Assembly: GCA_963710615.1 (NCBI GenBank)
Contig: CAVQBF010000008.1
Location: forward strand, 496,001-560,000
Reading direction: 5' to 3'
Length of the DNA: 64,000 bases
From: GCA-2746605 sp963710615
Lineage (GTDB): Bacteria > Bacteroidota > Ignavibacteria > Ignavibacteriales > Melioribacteraceae
Shown here: piece after piece, positions 53,856-63,357 of the stretch
Layout: every line of letters starts with the position of its first letter
Position numbering within the stretch: position 1 is the first letter of the stretch
Notes under the pieces: model-generated
Seen by the model: the letters and a program-made list of their open reading frames with translations, nothing else
What the model was told of the DNA's origin: nothing
Databases searched by the model: none
Made by a program: the position numbers and the translations under genes

Positions 53856-54854
53856 TTACTGTACATTATCAAACTTTATTTCTTGGACTAAGGATCTATC
53901 TTTGTCTAAGAATGCAAAAAGCATGCCACCAATTAGGGCGTCAATAATTCCTTTTGCTCTAATTAATAATGCAGTTGAAATTGCCAATGATGGAGAGATC
54001 CCAAATAGAGATAATGTATAAACATATCCAAATTCCATTAAACCAATTCCCCCAATTGAAAATGGAATATTTGTGATAAACATAATCACCGGTACAGCCA
54101 CCAAACAAGTTATAAAATCTAGTTCATCACTGAATGCTTTAGCTGAAACCCAAACGTTTATAACTGCTAAAATTTGGAATATAATTGAGAAAAAGATTGC
54201 CCAGTACATTGCTTTACTATTAGATTTAAATTCAACAAGTGTCTTGCGAATTTTTTCTATTTTTAAGAATATTTTGGCAATTAGTTTGAATTTAGAAAAT
54301 GTTTTATCAAAGAAAATAAAGACACGTGAGTCAACGACAATCCAAATCACCAGCCCTAGAGCAAAAGAGGCAATTATCAAGGCAATGGATAACCATATTT
54401 GATTAAATATCTTTAAGTTTACAACAACTGCAACTATTGTAAAAAGTAATAGAACTAGTAATCCAGTAAACCTTTCAATAATAACAGAAGCCGCAGCTGA
54501 GTGTTTTTTACCTGTGTATTTGCCAAGCTTAAAAACACGAACAACATCTCCACCCATACTTGTCGGCAAAATAAGTGAGAAAAACTTTCCAATATTGTAG
54601 TACGCATAAATTCGCCAAATCTTGACAATTATTTTTCTTGAAGAAAGTAACATATTCCACTTAAGGGAACTAACAAAATTTAGTACAAACATTAAGCCAA
54701 AAGAAAGGATAACATATCCCCACCTAATATTTGTCATCAAATTTAAAAACTTTTCACGCCCTGCTTCGTTTAATAAATCAGCTTTATAGGAAGCAAAACT
54801 AATAAGCATAATCGTTACAATTATTCTAATAAGAAAATTTATTTTTTTCTTCAT
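53856..54854 (-). CDS. Flippase-like membrane protein (UPF0104/LPG synthase TM family)
   Basis: This 332 aa protein has about eight membrane helices and the family hallmark PTSMGGDVVRVFKLGKY. The UPF0104/LPG_synthase_TM group includes the membrane half of lysyl-phosphatidylglycerol synthase and AglD-like proteins, often found in glycan loci and proposed to move or handle lipid-linked substrates. It lacks the aminoacyltransferase domain. It starts about 12 bases after the acyltransferase stop, so it is in one transcription unit with the glycan genes upstream. The exact activity is unknown. Confidence 0.82.
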   Translation of the reverse strand: MKKKINFLIRIIVTIMLISFASYKADLLNEAGREKFLNLMTNIRWGYVILSFGLMFVLNFVSSLKWNMLLSSRKIIVKIWRIYAYYNIGKFFSLILPTSMGGDVVRVFKLGKYTGKKHSAAASVIIERFTGLLVLLLFTIVAVVVNLKIFNQIWLSIALIIASFALGLVIWIVVDSRVFIFFDKTFSKFKLIAKIFLKIEKIRKTLVEFKSNSKAMYWAIFFSIIFQILAVINVWVSAKAFSDELDFITCLVAVPVIMFITNIPFSIGGIGLMEFGYVYTLSLFGISPSLAISTALLIRAKGIIDALIGGMLFAFLDKDRSLVQEIKFDNVQ

Positions 54855-54866
54855 ATTTGTTAATTT

Positions 54867-55616
54867 CTATTTTCTTGATTTAACTACTTTTGCCGGAGAG
54901 CCAAAAGCAATAGAATATTCTGGTATATCTTTAGTCACTAAAGAACTAGCTCCAATAATAGAACCCTTCCCAATTGTTACACCATCTGCAATTACACAAT
55001 TTGCTCCTATCCAAACATCATCACCAATATTCACTCCACCTTTACTTTCGAAACCTTGGTGTGCAATAGGAATATCTGTTCGATCAGATTTATGATTTCC
55101 TCCACCTATATAACAATAGGCCGCCATAAAAACATATTCACCAATATTCACAATTCCATCTGTTGTAGCTATTCTACAACTACTTCCAATGCTAGAATTT
55201 GGGGCAATATTTATTTGTCCATTTCTTAGTTTGAGTTCCGTTGATCTACCGACAAAAACTTTATCGTGTATATTAATACTGCTCGAATCGTCTCCCCTAG
55301 CACTAATATGCACAAAATCATCAATAATACAGTTTTTCCCAATATTAACTTTTTTCGGTTGTTTCAGTGAAACTCCTATTCCTATTGTAGTTCCTCTTCC
55401 AAGACCTTTAAATAAAGTTTTATAAGTTTTTTGCCTCAAAAATAATCCAGGAAGAGAAGGCATATTCATAAAAAGGAATGTAAACAACTCATAATAAAAT
55501 AAATTAGATAGTTTTCTATTTCCAATTATTAAATCTTGATACTTCTTTAAGGGTGAAGATTTATCATCAGAAAATTGATGAAAACTTAGATTTTGATTTT
55601 CTTTTTGATTTTCCAT
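54867..55616 (-). CDS. Hexapeptide-repeat acyltransferase (WcaF/Maa-like)
   Basis: This 249 aa left-handed beta-helix acyltransferase has an N-terminal hydrophobic helix segment and imperfect hexapeptide repeats from about residue 75 (VNIGKNCIIDDFVHIS) to DDVWIGANCVIADGVTIGKGSIIGASSLVTKD. The C-terminal SIAFGSPAKVV is the usual closing motif. It probably O- or N-acetylates a sugar of the surface polysaccharide, which matches the nearby SGNH deacetylase-type enzyme. The catalytic His is likely that in GGGNHKSD, though I could not verify it. Confidence 0.83.
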   Translation of the reverse strand: MENQKENQNLSFHQFSDDKSSPLKKYQDLIIGNRKLSNLFYYELFTFLFMNMPSLPGLFLRQKTYKTLFKGLGRGTTIGIGVSLKQPKKVNIGKNCIIDDFVHISARGDDSSSINIHDKVFVGRSTELKLRNGQINIAPNSSIGSSCRIATTDGIVNIGEYVFMAAYCYIGGGNHKSDRTDIPIAHQGFESKGGVNIGDDVWIGANCVIADGVTIGKGSIIGASSLVTKDIPEYSIAFGSPAKVVKSRK

Positions 55617-55642
55617 TTTAGATTTCTCAATTTAAGAAGAAA

Positions 55643-56828
55643 TTATAAGCCTAATAATTCTCCAACAAGATTAACTACATCTTTTGCTTTTTGCTGTTCA
55701 CTTTTGACTTGAGGAATCATTTTTTCTTTTGTCTCTACTCGTTTTTCCCAACCGGATTTAATCATTTTCATCAGGTTCTCTAAATTCATATCTTCAAAAT
55801 CAATTATCCAATCACCCTGTCCTATTGTTCTTACATATCCTCCAGATTTTGGATATGCGTTTATTGTGATCATTGGTGTGAATGCAGCTGATGATAGAAT
55901 TAATGAATGAGTTCTCATTCCGACATGCAATCCGCATTTGCTTAACAAACTTGTAATTTCTTGATAGGTGTATTTTGCGTTTGCAATAACAGTTATTTTT
56001 TCTCTGTTATTAACTTTTGCTAGCACTTCATTTGTTATAGTAATATCCATAACCTGTGTTACAGTAAACATAATATCAACATTCAAATCCTCAATAATTG
56101 TATCTAAAGTCTTAGCAATGAGTTCAACAAATTTTTCACGTCCAAACCCCTCTCCCCCTTCCATTAGTTTTTGCCATGAATCTATATAGGCATTAATGTT
56201 AAAACTCAGAGTACCATTTGGATTATTAAAGAGACCTTCATCCCTTTGCAATCTGATCAATTCTACTGTCATCAATTATCTTTGTATTTATTGCACAATC
56301 AGCTCCATCGATAATTTTTTTATATTTTAGCTTATTATTATCCAACATATCTTTTGATTGCTGATCTCTTACACTCAGATAAGGACTAGCATCTAAGATT
56401 TTTTGCATCGCAATCCGACCTCTATCAGTTGTGATTGGACCTAAACTTGCATTGTATGGAAGAATTGGAATGTTCCTTTTCTTAGACATTGGAGCAAACA
56501 AAGCAATAGTGGAGAGATAATTGAATAAAGGATTAAAATATTTTCTATCGAAGAGAATATTATCGGTAATTAAAATTAGATCAGTATCAATCATTGATTT
56601 ATAAGTAGGATATCCCAAAATTTTGAACGCCATATTCCAAGGTTTCAATCCCATTGCTTTAATATCATGATGGCCAAAATGTTTATTTACAAAACCAACA
56701 CTCCAAGTAGGAATTAAAAACTTAATATTGGAATATTTTTCTGTGATATCATCCAGCAAATTTCCTAAGATTGCATTATCCCCGGCATTTCTACCGGAAA
56801 AATTTCCTAAAACTGTTACTCTTTTCAT
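55643..56828 (-). pseudogene. Polysaccharide pyruvyl transferase family protein, frameshifted
   Basis: This family adds pyruvate ketals to surface sugars (CsaB-like). The N-terminal piece (56828-56238) shows VTVLGNFSGRNAGDNAILGN; the C-terminal piece (56275-55643) shows KCGLHVGMRTHSLILS, the family GxRLH-like signature. The intact product would be about 394 aa, the usual length. The frame breaks at GCAAAGGGATGAAG on the minus strand: deleting one G of GGG (plus-strand CCC at 56242-56244) gives IAKDEGLFNNP and continues without interruption. This is the third lesion of the same kind in the window. The gene lies in a unit with epimerase and acyltransferase. Confidence 0.85.
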
Positions 56829-56861
56829 CAGTTCAGTTACTCCATTGTTATTCTAAAAATT

Positions 56862-57842
56862 TTATAAAAGATTATTCTCTTTATACCACTCTGCTGTTCT
56901 TTTTAATCCTTCATCAAGATCAACTTTAGGATTATAATTTAGCATCGTTCTTGCTTTTGTTATATCGAACGCTCTGTCTTTGACAAAGAATTCTATTCTT
57001 CTTCTAAAAATTGGAGGAGATATACCTAATGGTTTGCAAATCAATTCGCAAAGAGCTCCTGCAGTCCAAACCGGCCAAACCGGTATTTTAATTTTTGAGA
57101 CTGATTTATCCAATATTTTCGCGATTTTAGCCACTAGTTCATTAAGAGTTAAATACCCGTCTCCGCCAATGGTGAATATTTCATTATTTGCTTTTTCACT
57201 TTCTCCGGCTAAAACAAACCCCTCCACTAAGTCTTCAACATACGTTAAATGGTAAAGGACTTCTCCATTACCAATCATTTTGAATTTACCATTATTAATC
57301 ATCTTGAAAAGTTTCAAAAATCTTGTATCCCCTGGTCCGTAAATTCCTACCGGTCTTACAACTGTTCCACTTAATTCTTCTTCTTTGAAAAACTTCAATG
57401 CTAATTTTTCACCGTCTAATTTTGATTCTTGGTAATAGTCGCCAGGATTATCTGGGTGAGTTTCCTTTGCCGGAGGATTTTTGATTTCGCCTTGTACACC
57501 TACCGTGCTGCAGTGTACAAATTTTTTAACTTTGGCTTTCTTTGCTGCAACTAATAATTTCCTCGTTCCTTCAACATTAACATCCCAAAAATATTTTTGA
57601 GGGACACCTTCTGTTCTGTAAGCTGCACCAACATGATATACAACATCGATATCATTCATAATATCATCCGAGATTTCATCTATAGCTAAATCAACATAAG
57701 CCAATTCAATTTCCAAATCTTTTAGTAATTCTAATTTGCTTGATTTTCTAACAAGACCTTTAACTGAGTATCCCTTGTTCAAAAGATTTCTAACTAAATA
57801 ACTACTTGTAAAACCGTTGGCTCCAGTTACTAATGCCTTCAT
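56862..57842 (-). CDS. NAD-dependent epimerase/dehydratase-family protein
   Basis: This 326 aa extended SDR has the NAD-binding motif TGANGFTSS at residues 7-15, where the third glycine of the usual GxxGxxG is replaced by Thr, and the active site Tyr/Lys in YYQESKLDG, with a Ser in HCSTVGV. It resembles the dihydroflavonol-reductase/HpnA-like group of sugar or polyketide epimerases. The ATG overlaps the stop of the GlpD-like gene (TAATG), so the two are translationally coupled. A role in making a modified sugar for the polysaccharide is inferred from context; the substrate is unknown. Confidence 0.85.
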   Translation of the reverse strand: MKALVTGANGFTSSYLVRNLLNKGYSVKGLVRKSSKLELLKDLEIELAYVDLAIDEISDDIMNDIDVVYHVGAAYRTEGVPQKYFWDVNVEGTRKLLVAAKKAKVKKFVHCSTVGVQGEIKNPPAKETHPDNPGDYYQESKLDGEKLALKFFKEEELSGTVVRPVGIYGPGDTRFLKLFKMINNGKFKMIGNGEVLYHLTYVEDLVEGFVLAGESEKANNEIFTIGGDGYLTLNELVAKIAKILDKSVSKIKIPVWPVWTAGALCELICKPLGISPPIFRRRIEFFVKDRAFDITKARTMLNYNPKVDLDEGLKRTAEWYKENNLL

Positions 57843-59356
57843 TAAACTTCCACTCCTTCATTTTCTTTAACAACCAAACCTCGTTTTACATAGTAATTTT
57901 TTAATCTTTCAACTTCAATTTTAATTTTGTTGCTGTCCCAATTGAATAAACCGGATATTTCTTCAGCATACTTAAGTGCATTTAATGGATTATCACCTAA
58001 AGTTGTGCGTCTTAAAATTAAGTCGTCCAAGTGAACAACTGATTCGCTCTCAATTTTTAGTCTTATTGTTTTCTTAATTTCCTCATCTTTTATATCCCAA
58101 TTATAAGGGAAAATACCAAGTTCACAATTTGATTTCTTGTCAAATTCAAGTTCATTTTTAGTAATGTTATTATCTAATATGTTATTTAATACTTTATCAG
58201 CAACAAGTCTAGAGGTGGTTAGTTTAACTCCCGATAGACTATACAATCCTCGGGGGCCACCATACTCAGCATGCTCAATAATGATTTCACGTACAGCTAT
58301 TTCATTACTGCCTTGCTCTTTTGCAGGCAGCAATCCGGAATAAATTTGCAATATCTTATCTTTTGTTAAATTTAGATTTGGTATTGATAAATTTAGATCA
58401 TCAATAAAATTATTAATTGATTCATCTGTTGGAATTGGAATATCCTCTACACCATTCCAAGGCTCATGAGTAGTACCGGCAAATAATTTCCCCTTCCATG
58501 GTCTTAGAAAATAAGCTTTCGCATTATCTTTTGGGGGAGTAATAGCAAGTGCATGATCTGATAAAGCATCAGTATCAAATAGAATATTCCAAGCTATTGA
58601 ATACTTAAATAAATCATCAAAATCTTTATCAATTTTTTTCGCTAATTCTCTACTCCAAGGACCGGTTGAATTGATAACTAAAGGTGATTTAAAGTGAATT
58701 GTTTGTTCGGTTTCTTTATCATAGGCAATTACACCATTAACTTTATTCTCAGAAACCAGAATATCTTTTACTTCAACATAGTTGATTGGAGTACAACCAT
58801 TTGCTGCTGCTGTTTTAAGAATTTCCATTATTACAATTTGCGAATCATCCATAGTACCATCATTCCAAATTGCACCGCCTTTTAGTTCATTAGTATCAAC
58901 TTGGGGGAATATTTCTTGCACCTTTTTCTTAGAGATAACTTTTCCATTAAGCAAATTATTTTCTTCACTCACCCTTTTATTGCGAGTCAATGAGAGCAAG
59001 TCATTAAGATTTAGTGCAGCCCACATTATTGAGTTTCTTTGTAAGCCTTTGTTGTAAAGAGGCATAAGGCATGATATCGGCCGAGTTAGATTCGGAAAGT
59101 GCTTTAGGAACCATTTTCTTTCCCCAACAGATTCCTTAAATCTATGAAGATCCAATGATTGTAAATATCTTAAGCCCCCGTGCACAATTCTTAAACTGTT
59201 AAAACTCGTTGCTGAACCAAAATCATTTTTTTCTAATAATAAAGTCTGTAAACCTCTGCATGATGATTCGTATGCTAACATAACACCGTAAAATCCGCCG
59301 CCAATAATTATAATATCGTAATCTTGATCTAGTGCTTTTTTAATATCTCTTTTCAT
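57842..59356 (-). CDS. GlpD-family FAD-dependent glycerol-3-phosphate dehydrogenase-like protein
   Basis: This 504 aa flavoprotein has the N-terminal FAD motif DIIIIGGGFYGVMLAYE followed by CRGLQTLLLEKNDFGSATS, and the GlpD-like HGGLRYL...DLHRFKES and GLYSLSGVKLTTSR. The C-terminal helical region (FNWDSN...) matches the family. Normal GlpD oxidises sn-glycerol 3-phosphate to DHAP with quinone. Its place inside a glycan locus, with a coupled epimerase, asnB and pyruvyl transferase, suggests a relative with another 2-hydroxy substrate, or a role in glycerol-phosphate-containing glycan turnover. True GlpD activity cannot be excluded. Confidence 0.82.
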   Translation of the reverse strand: MKRDIKKALDQDYDIIIIGGGFYGVMLAYESSCRGLQTLLLEKNDFGSATSFNSLRIVHGGLRYLQSLDLHRFKESVGERKWFLKHFPNLTRPISCLMPLYNKGLQRNSIMWAALNLNDLLSLTRNKRVSEENNLLNGKVISKKKVQEIFPQVDTNELKGGAIWNDGTMDDSQIVIMEILKTAAANGCTPINYVEVKDILVSENKVNGVIAYDKETEQTIHFKSPLVINSTGPWSRELAKKIDKDFDDLFKYSIAWNILFDTDALSDHALAITPPKDNAKAYFLRPWKGKLFAGTTHEPWNGVEDIPIPTDESINNFIDDLNLSIPNLNLTKDKILQIYSGLLPAKEQGSNEIAVREIIIEHAEYGGPRGLYSLSGVKLTTSRLVADKVLNNILDNNITKNELEFDKKSNCELGIFPYNWDIKDEEIKKTIRLKIESESVVHLDDLILRRTTLGDNPLNALKYAEEISGLFNWDSNKIKIEVERLKNYYVKRGLVVKENEGVEV

Positions 59357-59386
59357 TTCTCTATCTAAATTAAATTTATTTTAATT

Positions 59387-61264
59387 TTAAACCAACCATC
59401 TATTTTTCCAATCATGAAATACAATAAGAGCCCATAAAATATGACTGTGATTAGCAGTTCCGGAGTGATGTTCATCCTTTAAGTTTTTAATCATTGTTGG
59501 ATTAAAAATTCCTTCAGATTTAATTTTTTGTTCATCAAGTAAATCACTCATTAGCGGTTTAAATTCATTATTCAGCCAATTTTTTATAGGAATTGAAAAT
59601 CCTTCTTTTGGACGATAAATACATTCATTTGGAACGTGTTTAGCCGCAACTTTCTTTAGAATAATTTTTGTTGTGTTCGAATTCGTCTTCAAGCTTTCCG
59701 GCACTTGAAACGCTAGATCTACAACATCCGGATCTAAATAAGGAACTCTTGCTTCCAATGAAACTGCCATAGACATTCTATCAACTTTGGTTAGAATATT
59801 ATCAACCAAATAACTTTTCACATCAACATATAGACTTCTATTTAATTCGCCTCTATCACCGGCTTTGTTAAATAATTTAATAATATGATCAGCTGAATTT
59901 ATTTTAATATTGCTGAAAGCATCTTGTGAAAATAAATTTTGTTTTACTGCATCTCCAATAAATAATCTCCAACGCGCATGAGAAAGTTCATTTTCATATT
60001 GAAATCCTTCAATGAATCTTTTTGACTTATTTATCAGACCTTTTTTCTTTGCTGTAGGATTTATTGAATTTATAACTGGTTCAATCATTCCTTTTCTTAA
60101 GAAAGAAGGAATTTTTTGAAATTGATTTGCTTTATGATTTGCAAGATAAGTTTCATAACCGCCGAATAATTCATCGCCACCATCACCGCTTAAACTTACT
60201 GTAACGTGTTTTCTTGCTAACCTGGAAACTAAATATGTTGGAAAAATTGAAAAATCCCCAATTGGGTCATCCATAAATTGCATAAGGTGATTAAATAAAT
60301 CTAAAACATCCGGCTTGATAATTTCATCTTTATGATCAACTCCTAAATGATCTGCAACTTTTCGTGCCCAGCCTAATTCATTATATGTCGGATCATCAAA
60401 ACCAATACTGAATGTTTTCACACTTCCCATTGAAGCTGCAATAAGTGAGGAATCAACTCCCCCTGAAAGGAATGCACCGAGAGGCACATCACTTATCATT
60501 TGCATTTTAGTAGATTTCTGAATTTGCCAATCTATTTTTTCAATCCATTCTGCTTCAGATAAATTGCTTGACGAATTAGTGTAAAAGGGAACATCCCAAT
60601 ATTCTTGCGGGTTACATTTTGGATTTGAAATATCAATTTCTAGAAATTTACCCGGCTCTAATTTATTAATTGATCTTATTAAGGTTGATTCTCCAGGTAT
60701 ATATTCCCATGAAAGAAATTCTCCTAAAGCGTCCATGTTTAGTTCTTTCTCAACTAAATTGCTTTCTAAGATTGCCTTAATCTCTGAACCAAAAACAATT
60801 CTTTTGTTTGAAAATGAATAATAAACCGGCTTAATTCCAATATGATCTCTAACTAAAAAAAATTTGTTTCTATTTTGATCATGCAGGGCAATTGCAAACA
60901 TCCCATTAAGGTGTTTCGGAAAATCATTCCCCCATTCTTCATAACCATGGACAATTACTTCTGTATCTGAATTAGTCTTAAAGATGTGACCTTTGTCGGT
61001 CAGTTCCTTTTTAAGATCCGGAAAATTATAGATTTCACCATTGAAAACAGTCCAGATTGATTTATCTTCGTTATAAATCGGCTGACTTCCCCCGCTTAAA
61101 TCAATTATTGAAAGTCTTCTCATACCCAAAGCAGCATTTCCATGAATAGCCATGCCAGCTTCATCAGGCCCCCTATGGTAAAGAGTATCTACCATTGCTT
61201 TCAGTTTATCATTAGAGATTGTTGGATTATTTTGGAAAGAAACAACACCGGCAATTCCGCACAT
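59387..61264 (-). CDS. asnB: Asparagine synthase (glutamine-hydrolysing) family protein
   Basis: This 625 aa two-domain enzyme has the catalytic N-terminal Cys2 (MCGIAGVVSF), RGPDEAG, the glutaminase region NGEIYNF, and the C-terminal ATP-pyrophosphatase domain with SGGVDSSLIAA and GDGGDELFGGYE. Glutamine-derived ammonia is transferred to an acceptor carboxylate, classically aspartate. Copies within polysaccharide loci often amidate uronic acids or other sugar acids, so asparagine synthesis is not certain here. It starts immediately after the stop of the glycosyltransferase gene (no gap), so it is translationally coupled. Confidence 0.88.
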   Translation of the reverse strand: MCGIAGVVSFQNNPTISNDKLKAMVDTLYHRGPDEAGMAIHGNAALGMRRLSIIDLSGGSQPIYNEDKSIWTVFNGEIYNFPDLKKELTDKGHIFKTNSDTEVIVHGYEEWGNDFPKHLNGMFAIALHDQNRNKFFLVRDHIGIKPVYYSFSNKRIVFGSEIKAILESNLVEKELNMDALGEFLSWEYIPGESTLIRSINKLEPGKFLEIDISNPKCNPQEYWDVPFYTNSSSNLSEAEWIEKIDWQIQKSTKMQMISDVPLGAFLSGGVDSSLIAASMGSVKTFSIGFDDPTYNELGWARKVADHLGVDHKDEIIKPDVLDLFNHLMQFMDDPIGDFSIFPTYLVSRLARKHVTVSLSGDGGDELFGGYETYLANHKANQFQKIPSFLRKGMIEPVINSINPTAKKKGLINKSKRFIEGFQYENELSHARWRLFIGDAVKQNLFSQDAFSNIKINSADHIIKLFNKAGDRGELNRSLYVDVKSYLVDNILTKVDRMSMAVSLEARVPYLDPDVVDLAFQVPESLKTNSNTTKIILKKVAAKHVPNECIYRPKEGFSIPIKNWLNNEFKPLMSDLLDEQKIKSEGIFNPTMIKNLKDEHHSGTANHSHILWALIVFHDWKNRWLV

Positions 61265-62446
61265 CTATAATGTCTCCAATAATCTTTTAAGCTTAGAGGT
61301 ATAGACTGTTCTTGAATATTCATTTTCGTAAAGATTCATCGCACTTTCAACTTTCTGTTTAACTAATTCTTTTTCATTTAATGATAAAATTATTCCTTTT
61401 GCCATATCTTTTGGAGTTGGATCAACTAAGAATGCTACATCTTCAGTTAGAACTTGAGTGTGTGAATAGATTCTTGTTGCTACCAATGGTTTGCCAGAAG
61501 CTAATTGTTCGTAAATTTTTAATGGTGTATTAGTTCCATCGCTTCTTGGTGAAAGTAAAATATCTGCTTTAGCCGTAAATTCTTTTGCAAACTGCTGTGG
61601 AACTCGACCAGTAAATTTAATATAACTTTCAATACCTAAATTTTTCGATAACTTACTGTATTCATTAACTTGTTCTTGTGTACCACCCGCAATTAATAAT
61701 TTTACCTTATTATTTTCTTCTGTAACATACTTCATGGAATTTACTAAAATATCAATTCCTTGGTATTTCTCTAAGGTTCCTGCATAAACTAAAAGCTGTT
61801 CGTCATCTTTCACAAACTCATCAATATTAAAATCTATTTTATCGTCAATATTATTTTTCACAGTGTTCTTCTTTTTTACCGGATCAAAAATAGAATTCTC
61901 AATTAAGAAGTGTTTTTCTTTATTAGTAATTATAGTATTAACATAATCTCTTAAATCCGGACAAATAGTAATAACTGCTTCAGCTGAATGCAGGCAATTA
62001 TCTTCCAGTTTTTTAAAGGTATTAATTATCAACTTACTTGTGGTAAATTGAAAATTTGTTAATTGCTGGGTAAGGCTTGAATGCATATCATAAATTAACT
62101 TATACTTAAAAATTGGCTTAAGAAAATATGCCATAAAAACAGCTTCTTCATGAGCATGTACAACATCATATTTATTTTTAATAAGAAGCCAAAACATCTT
62201 TGTGAATATGAAAATATCTAAAAATAATTTTAAAGGGGATGGACCAATTTTTACATTACCCAAGAATTTAAATCTAGGAATTCTTATAAAGTTCACATTT
62301 GGAATATCAACTTCTTCACCTTCACCATAAGTTAGAAAATCCATTTTTACGCCGAGTTCAGAGCTTATCATAGTTCTATAATATACACTAAACGGTGTGC
62401 CTCTTGGAGAGAAGAAAGGTTGTGGAGCGATTACTAGAGTTTTCAT
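61265..62446 (-). CDS. GT4-type glycosyltransferase
   Basis: This 393 aa GT-B glycosyltransferase starts VIAPQPFFSPRGTPFSVYYR, the nucleotide-donor loop of family 4, contains VVHAHEEAVFMAYF and VYAGTLEKYQGIDILVNS, and the C-terminal acidic motif SDGTNTPLKIYEQLASGKPLV that binds the sugar nucleotide. It would transfer a sugar to a lipid-linked or growing glycan chain on the cytoplasmic face. It lies one base from the DAHIHIH-type gene and is coupled to asnB. The sugar is unknown. Confidence 0.88.
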   Translation of the reverse strand: MKTLVIAPQPFFSPRGTPFSVYYRTMISSELGVKMDFLTYGEGEEVDIPNVNFIRIPRFKFLGNVKIGPSPLKLFLDIFIFTKMFWLLIKNKYDVVHAHEEAVFMAYFLKPIFKYKLIYDMHSSLTQQLTNFQFTTSKLIINTFKKLEDNCLHSAEAVITICPDLRDYVNTIITNKEKHFLIENSIFDPVKKKNTVKNNIDDKIDFNIDEFVKDDEQLLVYAGTLEKYQGIDILVNSMKYVTEENNKVKLLIAGGTQEQVNEYSKLSKNLGIESYIKFTGRVPQQFAKEFTAKADILLSPRSDGTNTPLKIYEQLASGKPLVATRIYSHTQVLTEDVAFLVDPTPKDMAKGIILSLNEKELVKQKVESAMNLYENEYSRTVYTSKLKRLLETL

Positions 62447-62447
62447 A

Positions 62448-63273
62448 TTATTTTCTATTTCTTTTTACAATCTGCATTGAAGCTTGATTCCTTAAAAAAT
62501 TGAATAACGATTCTAGCCTACCGTAAGTTGCAAATTGTTCTTTAGTAGAAGAAATTTTTTCATATAAACTATCGAAAGGTTTTTCAATATCTAAAATTCC
62601 ATCTAAAATAAAACCAAAACTACCTGGTTTATTAACACCATTATCAAATGGCAATGGATCACTGCCTGGAATATTGAGTATTTCTTTTTTCGATGCTGAC
62701 CTTAAAAATTTTAGGTTTATTCCAGAAAAAAGGACGATTTCCATTATCTCCCAAATAGATAGGAAATTTATTATTCTGTACTAAATTTTCAACAATTTTT
62801 TTTCTATTACCAAACCATTTACCAACTCCCCAAGGGATTACTGGGATTGAATTTTTATCTATAACAAATTGAATCGCTTCATCAATTGGCTTTCCATCTT
62901 CCTGATCCTCAATAAGGCCAAGACCTAAAACTTCTAGTTTTTCCTTCGTTACAATTTGTCTGCCCGCAATTAGGAAAAGTTGATAATTATTCTCGTCAGT
63001 AAGACACAGTGTATTTTTATTTAGGGTCAAGCTGATTTCCCACGAACCAATTTTCTCTTTTTTCTGACACTTTTGTTTTAATTTTTTAAAAAAATCTACT
63101 TTATGAGATTCTGTTAAACAAAGCACTGATTGGGATGAATTAACTCCTAATTTTTGAGATTGACTTAAAAAATTGGATTTAGCGGAATTGAAAAAAGTAA
63201 CTAAATCAAAAGATCCATGTATATGAATATGAGCGTCAATTAAAAAAAACTTGGGGGCAATTAATTGGTTCAT
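62448..63273 (-). pseudogene. DAHIHIH-motif metal-dependent hydrolase-like protein, frameshifted
   Basis: The first piece starts MNQLIAPKFFLIDAHIHIHG, a PHP/amidohydrolase-like metal motif, and contains PWGVGKWFGNRKKI and YLGDNGNRPFFWNKPKI. The second piece, in the next frame, contains ILNIPGSDPLPFDNG and GSFGFILDG. Removing one T of the AATTTTTAAGG run on the minus strand (A's at 62704-62708) joins them as NKPKILRSASKKEILNIPG, and the product would be about 274 aa. I do not know its substrate; a metal-dependent hydrolase or phosphatase is suggested by the motif. It sits between two glycosyltransferases. The lesion is again a single extra base in a homopolymer. Confidence 0.65.
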
Positions 63274-63357
63274 AGAATTAAATTATTGTAAGAATAAGGG
63301 TTGGATTACGAGTAACAAATCTAAAAATAATTAAATGAAAGTTATCAAAATATACAT

